In this document: positions 1 to 5,638 of the stretch, in pieces | How the letters are laid out: the number at the start of each line of letters is the position of its first letter | Position numbering within the stretch: the stretch's first letter is position 1 | Assembly (NCBI GenBank): GCA_030604585.1 | Contig: JAUVVP010000164.1 | Location: forward strand, 1 to 5,754 | Direction: 5' to 3' | DNA length: 5,754 nt | Origin: Planctomycetota bacterium | GTDB lineage: Bacteria > Planctomycetota > Brocadiia > SM23-32 | Made by a program: the position numbers and the translations under genes | The notes under the pieces: model-generated | Database searches by the model: none | Told to the model about the DNA's origin: nothing | What the model saw: the letters and a program-made list of their open reading frames with translations, nothing else

Positions 1-74
1 CTCAACTCTAACGGCTCTACCAGCTTCCACAGTTCACTCAGTGGCTCAGTCTGGTTCGGCCCTCCGCCCTGCAC
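1..74 (-). CDS. Possible partial N-terminus of a transposase-like protein, runs off the left edge
   Basis: On the minus strand an open frame starts at a GTG (74-72) and runs off the window after 24 codons. Its last visible residues read LSELWKLVEPLEL. This resembles the opening of IS5-type (DUF4096) transposases, which often begin with a pattern like 'LxxELWxLxEPLLP'; the usual LP after EPL is not seen here. An AAGGA about 9 nt upstream of the GTG could act as a weak ribosome site. Only 24 residues are visible, no terminal inverted repeat was found and no catalytic residues are in view, so the family call is a guess. It could equally be a chance open frame. Confidence 0.2.
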   Translation of the reverse strand, partial: MQGGGPNQTEPLSELWKLVEPLEL

Positions 75-78
75 GTGT

Positions 79-328
79 GACCGTCCTTGTGGGCATCAGC
101 TACCCACACCGGGTTCTTGCCGTCCCTCTTAGCTCACCATCCGTAGCCCCAGCCTGGGGCGCGGACTTCGGCTGTCCTGGTGTCCACCATGCGGGCTCGA
201 TGTGTCAGGAGCGCAAGATGTAGAGCGTCGCCAAAGTGATGGCAAGCAGAGCGAACAAGGCGATGACCGCCTCGATGGCTCGCCGGGCCCTTGAGCAATG
301 TGGGCGAGGGCGAGTCCCAAAGCGGAAC
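79..328. other. Gene-poor stretch between left-edge fragment and tRNA terminator hairpin
   Basis: I see no gene here with a credible start, ribosome site and family resemblance. Two short inverted repeats are visible. TGTGGG (88-93) pairs with CCCACA (103-108) across 9 nt, and GCCCCAG (146-152) pairs with CTGGGGC (154-160) around one central base. On the minus strand these lie upstream of the possible transposase-like start, so they may belong to that element's leader or end. The stretch is less GC-biased than the operon and has frequent stops in all frames, as expected for non-coding or decayed DNA. Confidence 0.4.
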
Positions 329-356
329 GGGCCGCCCGGCTTGTGCCGAGCGGCCC
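329..356 (-). terminator. GC-rich hairpin just downstream of tRNA-Ala, probable terminator
   Basis: GGGCCGC (329-335) pairs with GCGGCCC (350-356). Inside, after one C-A mismatch, CGGC (337-340) pairs with GCCG (345-348), closing on a TTGT loop. The hairpin begins 14 nt beyond the CCA end of the tRNA in the direction of transcription. No run of T follows on either strand, so it is not a classical intrinsic terminator. It could stop transcription with help from Rho, or act as a processing or stability structure at the 3' end of the tRNA precursor. Confidence 0.45.
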
Positions 357-370
357 GGTCATCAGCGGCT

Positions 371-446
371 TGGTGGAGGATACGGGGATCGACCCCGTGA
401 CCTCGACAATGCCATTGTCGCGCTCTCCCAGCTGAGCTAATCCCCC
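371..446 (-). tRNA. tRNA-Ala, anticodon GGC, CCA encoded
   Basis: A 76-nt cloverleaf folds without gaps. The 7-bp acceptor stem carries G3-U70, the main alanine identity pair, followed by discriminator A73 and an encoded CCA at 373-371. The D arm is GCTC/GAGC with loop AGCTGGGA. The anticodon stem is CGACA/TGTCG around loop ATGGCAT, so the anticodon is GGC and reads GCC/GCU codons; A32 and T38 flank the loop as is common in tRNA-Ala(GGC). The variable loop is AGGTC and the T stem is ACGGG/CCCGT. The T loop reads GTCGATC, so position 54 is G instead of the near-universal T, and it could pair with C60. It lies after rseP on the same strand and has its own promoter. Confidence 0.97.
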
Positions 447-459
447 AATGGCTGCTGCT

Positions 460-488
460 ACTATATCGTACCGGCGCTCACCGGTCAA
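460..488 (-). promoter_or_regulatory. Promoter of tRNA-Ala
   Basis: On the minus strand, TTGACC (488-483) is a five-of-six match to the -35 box. It is separated by exactly 17 bp from TATAGT (465-460), a five-of-six match to the -10 box. The -10 box ends 13 nt before the mature tRNA 5' end, so initiation would fall about 6-8 nt upstream of it, leaving a very short 5' leader for RNase P to remove. The promoter lies wholly in the 66-nt gap between the rseP stop codon and the tRNA, so the tRNA need not depend on operon readthrough. Confidence 0.75.
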
Positions 489-492
489 CTCT

Positions 493-511
493 CGGCGCCG
501 GCCCCGCGCCG
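493..511 (-). terminator. Short GC hairpin directly after rseP stop
   Basis: CGGCGC (493-498) pairs with GCGCCG (506-511) across a 7-nt loop, starting 2 nt past the rseP stop codon. No T-run follows; the sequence goes straight into the -35 box of the tRNA promoter. It may weakly terminate or stabilise the 3' end of the ispG-dxr-rseP message. In DNA of this GC content a 6-bp GC stem can also arise by chance. Confidence 0.3.
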
Positions 512-512
512 C

Positions 513-2321
513 TCAGCCCATCTGAAGCAGGCGGAGGATGTCGTTGCGCAGCGCGTAGACCACCAGCGCCATCAGCAGCACGAACCCGACGGTCTGAGCG
601 ACCGTGAGGGCCCTCTCGCCGAGCCGCCGGCCGCGCACCTTCTCGATGGCCAGGAACAGCAAGTGGCCGCCGTCCAGCACCGGGATGGGCAGGATGTTCA
701 GCAGCGCTATCGCCGCGCTGATGACGGCCGTCAGGTAGAGCAGCTTGCCGATGCCCTGCTGGGCCGCGTGGTAGGAGACGACGGCGATCGTCAGGATGCC
801 TCCCACGTGGCGGGGGCTTATCTGCTGCGTGACAAAGCCCCTGACCATCAGGTACACCTCCTGGATCGTCCGGTAGGTGTTAACCAGGCCCTTGCGCACC
901 GCGCCCAGGGCCCCGTACTGCTGCAAGACCGTCTTCTCCTCCCTCAGGATGATGCCGAGGTGGCCGGGCGAGAAGTCCGTGTCCTCGACCGGCTGGACGA
1001 GGGCGGTCAGGACCTCGCTGCCCCTGGCCCACTGTATCTTGCGCTCCTTCCGGCCGGCGCGGTTGCCTTCCCTGATGACGTCGCCCCATTCCTCGACCTC
1101 TTCGCCGCCCACGCTGACCATCCGGTTGCCCGGCCTCACTCCCGCCTGCCACGCAGGGGCGCCCTCTTGGACCCACGTCAGCGTCGTGCTGGTCTCGAAC
1201 AGCATGCTGGCGTCGAACTCGTCCAGCGTCTTCAGGTCGGGTATTGACACCCGGAAGGCCAGTTCCTCCCCATCGCGAACCACGTGCAGCGAGGCTTCCC
1301 CGAGGGAGCGGCGAATCTGCTCCTGGATCTCGATCAGGCTTTGGACGGGAGCACCGTTGACGGCGGCTATCCGGTCGCCGACACGGAGGCCCACTTGCTG
1401 CGCCATGCCCTCGCCCTCGAGGGACTCGATGGTGGTGCTGACCCCCGAGATGCCGATCACGTAGCGCAGGACGGGCTGCGTGCGCACGCGGACGGTGAAG
1501 CGCCGCCCTTCCCGCTCGACGAGCAGTTCCACCTCGTCGTTGGGGTAGTCCAACAGCTCCGAGGTGAGCTCGTAGGCGGTCTCGACATTCTTGCCGTTGA
1601 TGGCCAGTATCCGGTCGCCCAGCTCTATGCCGGCCTCCTGGGCGGGGCTGACGCCTTCCTGACCGCCGACCTTGGCCAGGCCGCTGACCACGGGCTCGAG
1701 CGGCGGCACAATGCCGATCAGCTTCAGCCCGGCCATTCCGCTGTAGTACGGCTGAAGCCGGAAGGTCAGGTTGCGGCCGTCGCGAAGGACCTTCAGCTCG
1801 ACCTGGCGCCGGTCGCTCAGCGCGACCACGCGGATGAGGTCAACGAAGACGGGGTCCTCGATATCGTCCACGGCCACGATCTTGTCGCCACGCTTGAGCC
1901 CGGCCTCCCAGGCCGGGTCGCCCGGCATCGTCTGCCCCACATCGGCCACGGTGAAGGGGACCCCGATGGCAAAGGCGATGATGAAGAGCACGAGGGCAAG
2001 CACGAAGTTCATCACGACGCCTCCGACCACGAAGATGGCCCGCTGGCCGGGGGTCTTCGACCAGAACTCGTGCGGCTCGCCCTCTCCGTCCTGAGGCAAG
2101 TCCCCCGTCACCTTCACGTAGCCCCCGAGGGGGATCAGCGACAGGCGGTACTCCGTCTCACCTATTCTGAAGCCCAGGACCTTCTTCCAGAAGCCGATGG
2201 AGAACACCTCCACCCGGAGGCCGACGGCCTTGGCGGCGATGAAGTGCCCCAGTTCGTGGACCAGGATAATCAGGCTCACCGCCAGGACGGTCAGTGCAAC
2301 ATTCACAAGAGATCCAAACAA
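513..2321 (-). CDS. rseP: RseP-type site-2 intramembrane zinc metalloprotease with four PDZ-like modules
   Basis: A site-2 protease (peptidase family M50) of the inner membrane. In characterised bacteria RseP cuts membrane-bound anti-sigma factors and leftover signal peptides. I start it at TTG 2321, which has GGAGG 7 nt upstream; a longer frame from GTG 2345 has no such site. This start gives 602 residues and puts the zinc motif HELGH at 22-26, the same place as in E. coli RseP. Transmembrane helix 1 carries HELGH. GGYVK (66-70) and the MNF helix (about 95-125) follow. Four PDZ-like modules lie at about 125-193, 203-285, 288-365 and 373-455, each with an 'AGLxxGDxI'-like core. The C-terminal helices hold NILPIPVLDGGH (542-553), whose Asp550 is the third zinc ligand. 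E. coli RseP has about 450 residues and two PDZ domains. The usual GP motif before the last core helix reads GGIL here. The gene overlaps dxr by 19 nt. The substrate is unknown. Confidence 0.96.
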   Translation of the reverse strand: MFGSLVNVALTVLAVSLIILVHELGHFIAAKAVGLRVEVFSIGFWKKVLGFRIGETEYRLSLIPLGGYVKVTGDLPQDGEGEPHEFWSKTPGQRAIFVVGGVVMNFVLALVLFIIAFAIGVPFTVADVGQTMPGDPAWEAGLKRGDKIVAVDDIEDPVFVDLIRVVALSDRRQVELKVLRDGRNLTFRLQPYYSGMAGLKLIGIVPPLEPVVSGLAKVGGQEGVSPAQEAGIELGDRILAINGKNVETAYELTSELLDYPNDEVELLVEREGRRFTVRVRTQPVLRYVIGISGVSTTIESLEGEGMAQQVGLRVGDRIAAVNGAPVQSLIEIQEQIRRSLGEASLHVVRDGEELAFRVSIPDLKTLDEFDASMLFETSTTLTWVQEGAPAWQAGVRPGNRMVSVGGEEVEEWGDVIREGNRAGRKERKIQWARGSEVLTALVQPVEDTDFSPGHLGIILREEKTVLQQYGALGAVRKGLVNTYRTIQEVYLMVRGFVTQQISPRHVGGILTIAVVSYHAAQQGIGKLLYLTAVISAAIALLNILPIPVLDGGHLLFLAIEKVRGRRLGERALTVAQTVGFVLLMALVVYALRNDILRLLQMG

Positions 2322-3472
2322 CGATGTGCCTCCTCCCTTGACCACCGGTCGGCGGCCATGGCCGCCTCGAACGTCGGGTCCGCCTCCACGTCATGCCTGT
2401 CCAGCACCATCTCCACCAGCCTGACGATGTCGGTGAAGCGGAGCCGACCGGCCAGGAACGCCTCGACCGCCTCCTCGTTGGCCGCGCTGAGGACCGCCCC
2501 GCTCGTGCCGCCGGCCTCGGCCACGCGGTAGCCGAGTGCCAGCGCCGGGAAGGCCTCGTGGTCCGGCTCAGAGAGCTCCAGCTTCGAGAGCCTGCCCAGG
2601 TCCAGCCGGCTGGCCGCCGCCGGCAGCCGGTCGGGGTAGCTGAGGGCGTACTGTATCGGCAGGCGCATGTCCGGCGCCCCCATGTGGGCCAGCAAGGCCC
2701 CGTCCACCAGTTCCACCATGCAGTGAATGACGGACTGGGGGTGTATCAGCACGCTTATGCGCTCCGGAGGCAGCCCGAACAGCCAGCGGGCCTCTATTAT
2801 CTCCAGTGCCTTGTTCATCAAGGTGGCGCTATCGATCGTTATCTTCGTGCCCATCCGCCAGGTGGGGTGCCGCAGGGCCTCCTGGGGGCTGACGCGGTCC
2901 AGCTCGTCTCTGCTCCTGCCGTAGAACGGCCCCCCGCTGGCCGTCAGGATGATCCTCTCGACCTCCCGGGGCTCAACGCCGCGCAGCAGTTGGAAGATGG
3001 CGCTGTGCTCGCTGTCCACGGGCAGGATCACGCCGCCGCTCTCCGCTGCCAATCGCACCAGGCGGGCGCCGCACATGACCACGGCCTCCTTGTTGGCCAG
3101 GGCCAGCGTCTTGCCGGTCTCGAGCGCGGCGATGGCCGCCGGCAAGCCCGCCGCCCCGCTGACGGCGCTGAGGACGATGTCGGCGCCCTCCCACGAGGCA
3201 AGGCGGCGCAGCCCTTCCGGACCGCACAGCACCTCGACGTCCCGCCCGTTCAGGGCCTGCGCCAGGAACCCGGCCGCTTCCTGGTCGCCGACGGCGGCGG
3301 CCTGCGGCCGGAACTCCTGCGCCTGCTGAGCCAGCAACTGCCAGCGCGAATGCCCCGACAGCGCAACGACACGGAAGCGCTCCGGCATGCTGCGCACCAC
3401 CTCCAGCGCCTGAGTGCCGACCGAGCCCGTGCTGCCGAGCACAACCACATTCTTCAGTCTGGGCTGGGGCAT
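2303..3472 (-). CDS. dxr: 1-deoxy-D-xylulose 5-phosphate reductoisomerase
   Basis: Converts DXP to 2-C-methyl-D-erythritol 4-phosphate with NADPH and a divalent metal. This is the first committed step of the non-mevalonate (MEP) isoprenoid pathway, in the cytoplasm. The 389-residue length is normal for the family. The nucleotide-binding loop GSTGSVG is at 13-19 and LANKEA at 125-130. The metal ligands are Asp153 and Glu155 in PVDSEHSAIFQ, and Glu224 in MNKALEIIEA. The active-site flap region has TASGGPF (177-183) and HPTWRMG (202-208), and HPQSVIH is at 244-250. The C-terminal helical domain has AANEEAVEAFL (330-340). The ATG has AAGGA 8 nt upstream, overlapping the ispG stop, and only 5 nt separate the genes. 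All expected catalytic residues are present. Confidence 0.98.
   Translation of the reverse strand: MPQPRLKNVVVLGSTGSVGTQALEVVRSMPERFRVVALSGHSRWQLLAQQAQEFRPQAAAVGDQEAAGFLAQALNGRDVEVLCGPEGLRRLASWEGADIVLSAVSGAAGLPAAIAALETGKTLALANKEAVVMCGARLVRLAAESGGVILPVDSEHSAIFQLLRGVEPREVERIILTASGGPFYGRSRDELDRVSPQEALRHPTWRMGTKITIDSATLMNKALEIIEARWLFGLPPERISVLIHPQSVIHCMVELVDGALLAHMGAPDMRLPIQYALSYPDRLPAAASRLDLGRLSKLELSEPDHEAFPALALGYRVAEAGGTSGAVLSAANEEAVEAFLAGRLRFTDIVRLVEMVLDRHDVEADPTFEAAMAADRWSREEAHRCLDLL
2319..2339 (-). promoter_or_regulatory. Strong Shine-Dalgarno that fixes the rseP start at TTG
   Basis: Reading the minus strand, AAGGGAGGAGG (2339-2329) is followed by 7 nt and then TTG (2321-2319). The spacing is ideal for TTG and impossible for the upstream GTG at 2345-2343, which lies before the SD. 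The site is inside the last codons of dxr, so translation of rseP is probably coupled to ribosomes finishing dxr. Confidence 0.8.
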
Positions 3473-3485
3473 CCGTTCTATCCTT
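3470..3485 (-). promoter_or_regulatory. Ribosome binding site of dxr on the ispG stop codon
   Basis: On the minus strand AAGGA (3485-3481) directly precedes the ispG TAG (3480-3478) and lies 8 nt before the dxr ATG (3472-3470). The layout implies coupled translation of the two MEP-pathway enzymes from one message. Confidence 0.7.
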
Positions 3486-4596
3486 GGGGCACGCCGCGGG
3501 TGGGGCGGGCCTTCTCTATCTCGTCCATGAGCGCATCGGCCAGCCCGGCGGCGGGCACTTTCCGCACCTTCTTGCCCCCGCGGAACAGGTAGCCGAAGTC
3601 GCGTCCTCCGGCTATTCCAACGTCGGCCTCGGCGGCTTCGCCCGGCCCGTTCACCATGCAGCCCATGACGGCTATCTTCAGGCCGGCCGGCCCGTCCTGC
3701 ACTCGTCGTCCGATCTCCTCGACCAGGGCGCTCAGGTCAATCTCGCACCGGGCGCAGGTTGGACACGAGATGATCTCCGGCCCGCTGGCGGCCCGCAGGC
3801 CGAGCGCCTGAAGTATGGCGATGCCCGCCCTCACCTCCTCGTGGGGCGGCCCCGTCATCGAGACCCGCACGGTGTCGCCGATGCCCTCGGCCAGGAGGGC
3901 GCCGATGCCGATGGCGCTCTTGACCAGGCTCGTCGCCGCAGGCCCGGCCGCCGTCACCCCCAGGTGGAACGGATAGTCGCAGAGCCCGGCGGCCCGGCGG
4001 TAGGCGGCGATGGTCGTCGGCACGTCGCTGGCCTTGAGGCTGAGGACGATGTCGCCGAAGGATTCTTCCTCGGCCGCCTGGCAGTAGGCCAGCGCCTCCC
4101 GAACCATCAGGTCGGCCAGTTCCTTACCGCCGGCGCCGCCCCGCACTTCCAGGCCCCTGCGCGGGCGGATCGAGCCGGAGTTGACCCCGATGCGGACCTT
4201 GATCCCGGCCTCGCCTGCCGCGCGATAGACTTCCCTGATGCCGTCCCGGTCGCGCATGTTGCCGGGATTGATGCGGACGCCGTCTGCGCCCGCCTCTATG
4301 GCCGCGAGGGCCAGGCGGTGGTCGAAATGGATGTCCGCCACGACGGGCAGGGGCGAGCCCCGTGTGATCTCCCGCAGCGCTGCGCCCGCCTTCCGATTGG
4401 GCACGGCGCAGCGGATTATCTCGCAGCCGAGCGCGGCAAGCTCTCCTATCTGCGCCAGCGTCGCTTCCACGTCCTCCGTATGAGTCTTGGTCATGGACTG
4501 GACGCTGACAGGGGCGCCGCCGCCGATGGTGACGCTGCCGACCCGGACGGACCGCGTGGCGCGCCGCTTCATGTCGAAAGGCTGCGTCGGGCGCAC
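3478..4596 (-). CDS. ispG: (E)-4-hydroxy-3-methylbut-2-enyl-diphosphate synthase (IspG/GcpE)
   Basis: A [4Fe-4S] enzyme that reductively opens 2-C-methyl-D-erythritol 2,4-cyclodiphosphate to HMBPP, the penultimate MEP-pathway step. From GTG 4596 the protein is 372 residues, close to E. coli IspG and without the plant-type insert. The N-terminal TIM-barrel has VQSMT (32-36), ADIHFDH (87-93), VRINPGN (107-113) and GVNSGS (137-142). The C-terminal cluster domain has SCPTC (277-281) with Cys278 and Cys281, and GCMVNGPGEA (312-321) with the third cysteine Cys313 and Glu320, the usual fourth ligand. An additional Cys284 sits beside the cluster motif. The GTG is preceded by AAGGGAA about 5 nt away and lies about 70 nt inside the predicted transcript. 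A longer frame to 4761 crosses the promoter and is rejected. ATG 4572 is an alternative start without an SD. First gene of the operon. Confidence 0.96.
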   Translation of the reverse strand: MRPTQPFDMKRRATRSVRVGSVTIGGGAPVSVQSMTKTHTEDVEATLAQIGELAALGCEIIRCAVPNRKAGAALREITRGSPLPVVADIHFDHRLALAAIEAGADGVRINPGNMRDRDGIREVYRAAGEAGIKVRIGVNSGSIRPRRGLEVRGGAGGKELADLMVREALAYCQAAEEESFGDIVLSLKASDVPTTIAAYRRAAGLCDYPFHLGVTAAGPAATSLVKSAIGIGALLAEGIGDTVRVSMTGPPHEEVRAGIAILQALGLRAASGPEIISCPTCARCEIDLSALVEEIGRRVQDGPAGLKIAVMGCMVNGPGEAAEADVGIAGGRDFGYLFRGGKKVRKVPAAGLADALMDEIEKARPTRGVPQG

Positions 4597-4609
4597 AAGG
4601 TTCCCTTCC
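4594..4609 (-). promoter_or_regulatory. Ribosome binding site supporting the ispG GTG start
   Basis: The minus strand reads GGAAGGGAA (4609-4601), then CCTT, then GTG (4596-4594). The purine-rich AGGGAA is at a workable distance from the GTG. The ATG at 4572 has only CAGCCTTTCGAC before it, with no SD-like bases. This makes GTG the better start and adds eight residues before the family-typical KRR-rich opening. Confidence 0.6.
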
Positions 4610-4675
4610 ACTTGGTGACCGGGCGAAGAGCGCGTCCCCTGCGGGCGCCGAGACGAAATGGCATAGCAGCGGGCC

Positions 4676-4704
4676 ATTATACGCCCTTGAGCCCGACAAA
4701 TCAA
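4676..4704 (-). promoter_or_regulatory. Promoter of the ispG-dxr-rseP operon
   Basis: On the minus strand TTGATT (4704-4699), a 17-bp spacer and a perfect TATAAT (4681-4676) form a near-consensus housekeeping promoter. Initiation should fall near 4668-4670, giving a leader of about 70 nt before the ispG GTG. The in-frame ATG at 4678-4676 is part of the -10 box and so cannot be the ispG start. Confidence 0.75.
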
Positions 4705-4731
4705 AACCAGGCGGCCCGTCCGGCCCGAGCC

Positions 4732-4753
4732 GGCAGGCTTGATTCCGCCTGCC
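4732..4753. promoter_or_regulatory. Inverted repeat framing the phoU -35 box, candidate operator
   Basis: GGCAGGC (4732-4738) and GCCTGCC (4747-4753) form a perfect 7-bp inverted repeat. The 8-nt centre begins exactly with the phoU -35 hexamer TTGATT. A second, shorter repeat, CCGGC/GCCGG (4720-4724 and 4729-4733), adjoins it on the ispG side. A dimeric repressor bound here would cover the phoU -35 and sit about 28 bp upstream of the ispG -35. No known operator, including the Pho box, matches what I see; function is inferred from position only. Confidence 0.4.
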
Positions 4754-4767
4754 CCGTGCATTAGAAT
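4739..4767 (+). promoter_or_regulatory. Promoter of phoU, predicted leaderless
   Basis: TTGATT (4739-4744), a 17-bp spacer and TAGAAT (4762-4767) match the sigma70 pattern and use the same -35 hexamer as the divergent ispG promoter. Only 8 nt separate the -10 box from the phoU ATG at 4776. Normal initiation would therefore start the message at or within about two bases of the ATG. The intervening CCTCCGTC has no Shine-Dalgarno, which agrees with a leaderless mRNA. Confidence 0.65.
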
Positions 4768-4775
4768 CCTCCGTC

Positions 4776-5444
4776 ATGAGCAGCAAGCCGATGGACGAGA
4801 GACAGGTGCGGGGCGAGGTGCAGGAACTCGAGCGCCAGCTTATCGCCATGGGCAACATGGTCGAATCGCTCTTCGCCGACTCCGTCATGGCCCTTATCGA
4901 GCGCAACCCCGGCGTGCTGCCCGGACTGCGCGCTGAGGACTGCCGAGCGCACGAGCGATGGCTGGAGATAGACAAGCTCTGCACGGAGCTGCTCACCAAC
5001 GGGGAGCTGGACCCGGAGCAGGTCCGCTTCATATGCGCGGGGATCAAGATCGCCTCAGACCTGAAGCGGACGGCCGACGAATGCGTGCGCATCGGTGAGG
5101 GGGTCCGCTCCTGCGAGCTGGATTCGCTGGCCACGGCCGGTTCCCTTGGCTCGATACCGCGCATGGCCGCCCTGACGCAGAGCATGCTCAGCGATGTCAT
5201 CGAGGCCTTCATCCGCCGCGACGCCGCCCAGGCGGCCGCGCTGCACCTGGTCTTCCGGGAACTGGCGTCGCTGAACGGCCGGGCCGTCAAGGAACTGAGC
5301 GAGGGCATAACCGGGGGGGAGATCCCCGCCGCCGTGGGAGCAGCCTTCGTCGGGGTCGCCCAGCGCCTGGAACGCATCGGCGACGACGTGCTGAGCATTG
5401 CCAACCAGGTGCGCCACCTCGACCTGCGCAACAGCCACCAGTAG
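4776..5444 (+). CDS. phoU: PhoU-family phosphate signalling protein
   Basis: PhoU proteins are all-helical cytoplasmic regulators that link the PstSCAB phosphate transporter to the PhoR/PhoB system and keep phosphate uptake in check. This one has 222 residues, near the usual 215-240, and two tandem three-helix repeats. Repeat 1 has EIDKLCTELL (64-73) and KIASDLKRTADECVRI (91-106), where the usual 'LERIGD' metal motif is altered to LKRTAD (96-101). Repeat 2 keeps the canonical form, LERIGDDVLSIA (198-209). In repeat 2 the helix facing the metal motif, FRELASLNGRAVKEL, lacks the usual paired Asp. One metal site may therefore be lost or changed. No pst, phoB or phoR gene is visible nearby, so it is an orphan here and could be a PhoU-like regulator of another transporter. 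It diverges from ispG. Confidence 0.9.
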   Translation: MSSKPMDERQVRGEVQELERQLIAMGNMVESLFADSVMALIERNPGVLPGLRAEDCRAHERWLEIDKLCTELLTNGELDPEQVRFICAGIKIASDLKRTADECVRIGEGVRSCELDSLATAGSLGSIPRMAALTQSMLSDVIEAFIRRDAAQAAALHLVFRELASLNGRAVKELSEGITGGEIPAAVGAAFVGVAQRLERIGDDVLSIANQVRHLDLRNSHQ

Positions 5445-5501
5445 CGTCCGCGCCGCCGCGGTCCTCACATGCTGTCTCAGCGCTGCCGGTCGGCCCAGTC
5501 C

Positions 5502-5527
5502 CCGCCAGATTCATCCGCCTCTGGCGG
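5502..5527 (+). terminator. Hairpin after phoU, possible terminator
   Basis: CCGCCAGA (5502-5509) pairs perfectly with TCTGGCGG (5520-5527) across a 10-nt loop, 57 nt past the phoU stop. No T-run follows, so termination would need Rho or would be weak. The symmetry lets it act on either strand. Confidence 0.4.
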
Positions 5528-5551
5528 AGCCGCGCAAGCGCGTGGCGCCGT

Positions 5552-5573
5552 CGGCGCCCTCTTCGGGGCGCCG
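5552..5573 (+). terminator. Second GC hairpin after phoU
   Basis: CGGCGCCC (5552-5559) pairs with GGGCGCCG (5566-5573) around a 6-nt loop TCTTCG. The downstream bases CGCAATCTTGTG are the least GC-rich nearby but have no real T-run. An overlapping alternative pairs GGCGCC at 5544-5549 with GGCGCC at 5553-5558, so two folds compete. Confidence 0.4.
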
Positions 5574-5638
5574 CGCAATCTTGTGCACAAGCCGCCGTCC
5601 TCTTGCTGTCCGTGGCCTGACGTGTGAGAGCCATTTGC

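Larger units (their letters stand above)
5445..5638. other. Intergenic stretch rich in inverted repeats after phoU
   Basis: No convincing gene is seen on either strand; the open frames crossing it extend from shadow frames of phoU. It contains two strong hairpins (5502-5527 and 5552-5573), a small CGCG-CAAG-CGCG hairpin at 5531-5542, and a perfect 12-nt palindrome CTTGTGCACAAG at 5580-5591 that could bind a dimeric protein. A GTGTG at 5622-5626 resembles the group II intron 5' boundary consensus, but alone it means little. Confidence 0.45.

Noticed and set aside
41..223. 60-codon plus-strand frame near the left edge
   Set aside because: No SD-like site before the ATG, no domain resemblance, and it crosses two inverted repeats; probably chance.
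205..279. Minus-strand hydrophobic frame ending AIEAVIALFALLAITLATLYILRS-stop, suggestive of a membrane helix
   Set aside because: The frame has no ATG, GTG or suitable TTG upstream with a ribosome site before running into the tRNA and its hairpin. It could be the remnant tail of a decayed membrane protein, but the evidence is only one hydrophobic stretch.
129..488. 119-codon minus-strand frame covering the tRNA
   Set aside because: It begins in the tRNA promoter and translates the whole tRNA, which is clearly structural.
1284..2531. 415-codon plus-strand open frame opposite rseP and dxr, and similar ones at 2393-3592 and 3484-4764
   Set aside because: They are opposite strongly conserved genes on the other strand, have His/Gln/Arg/Gly-rich composition, no ribosome sites and no recognisable domains.
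4597..4761. N-terminal extension of ispG to 4761
   Set aside because: It would place the start upstream of the ispG promoter, and the extra residues are not like the family; the GTG at 4596 has an SD and lies inside the predicted transcript.
4124..5431. 435-codon minus-strand open frame across phoU and ispG
   Set aside because: It is the antisense of phoU and then a shifted frame of ispG. It runs through both promoters, has no family resemblance, and is rich in Ser/Arg as expected of GC-rich shadow frames.
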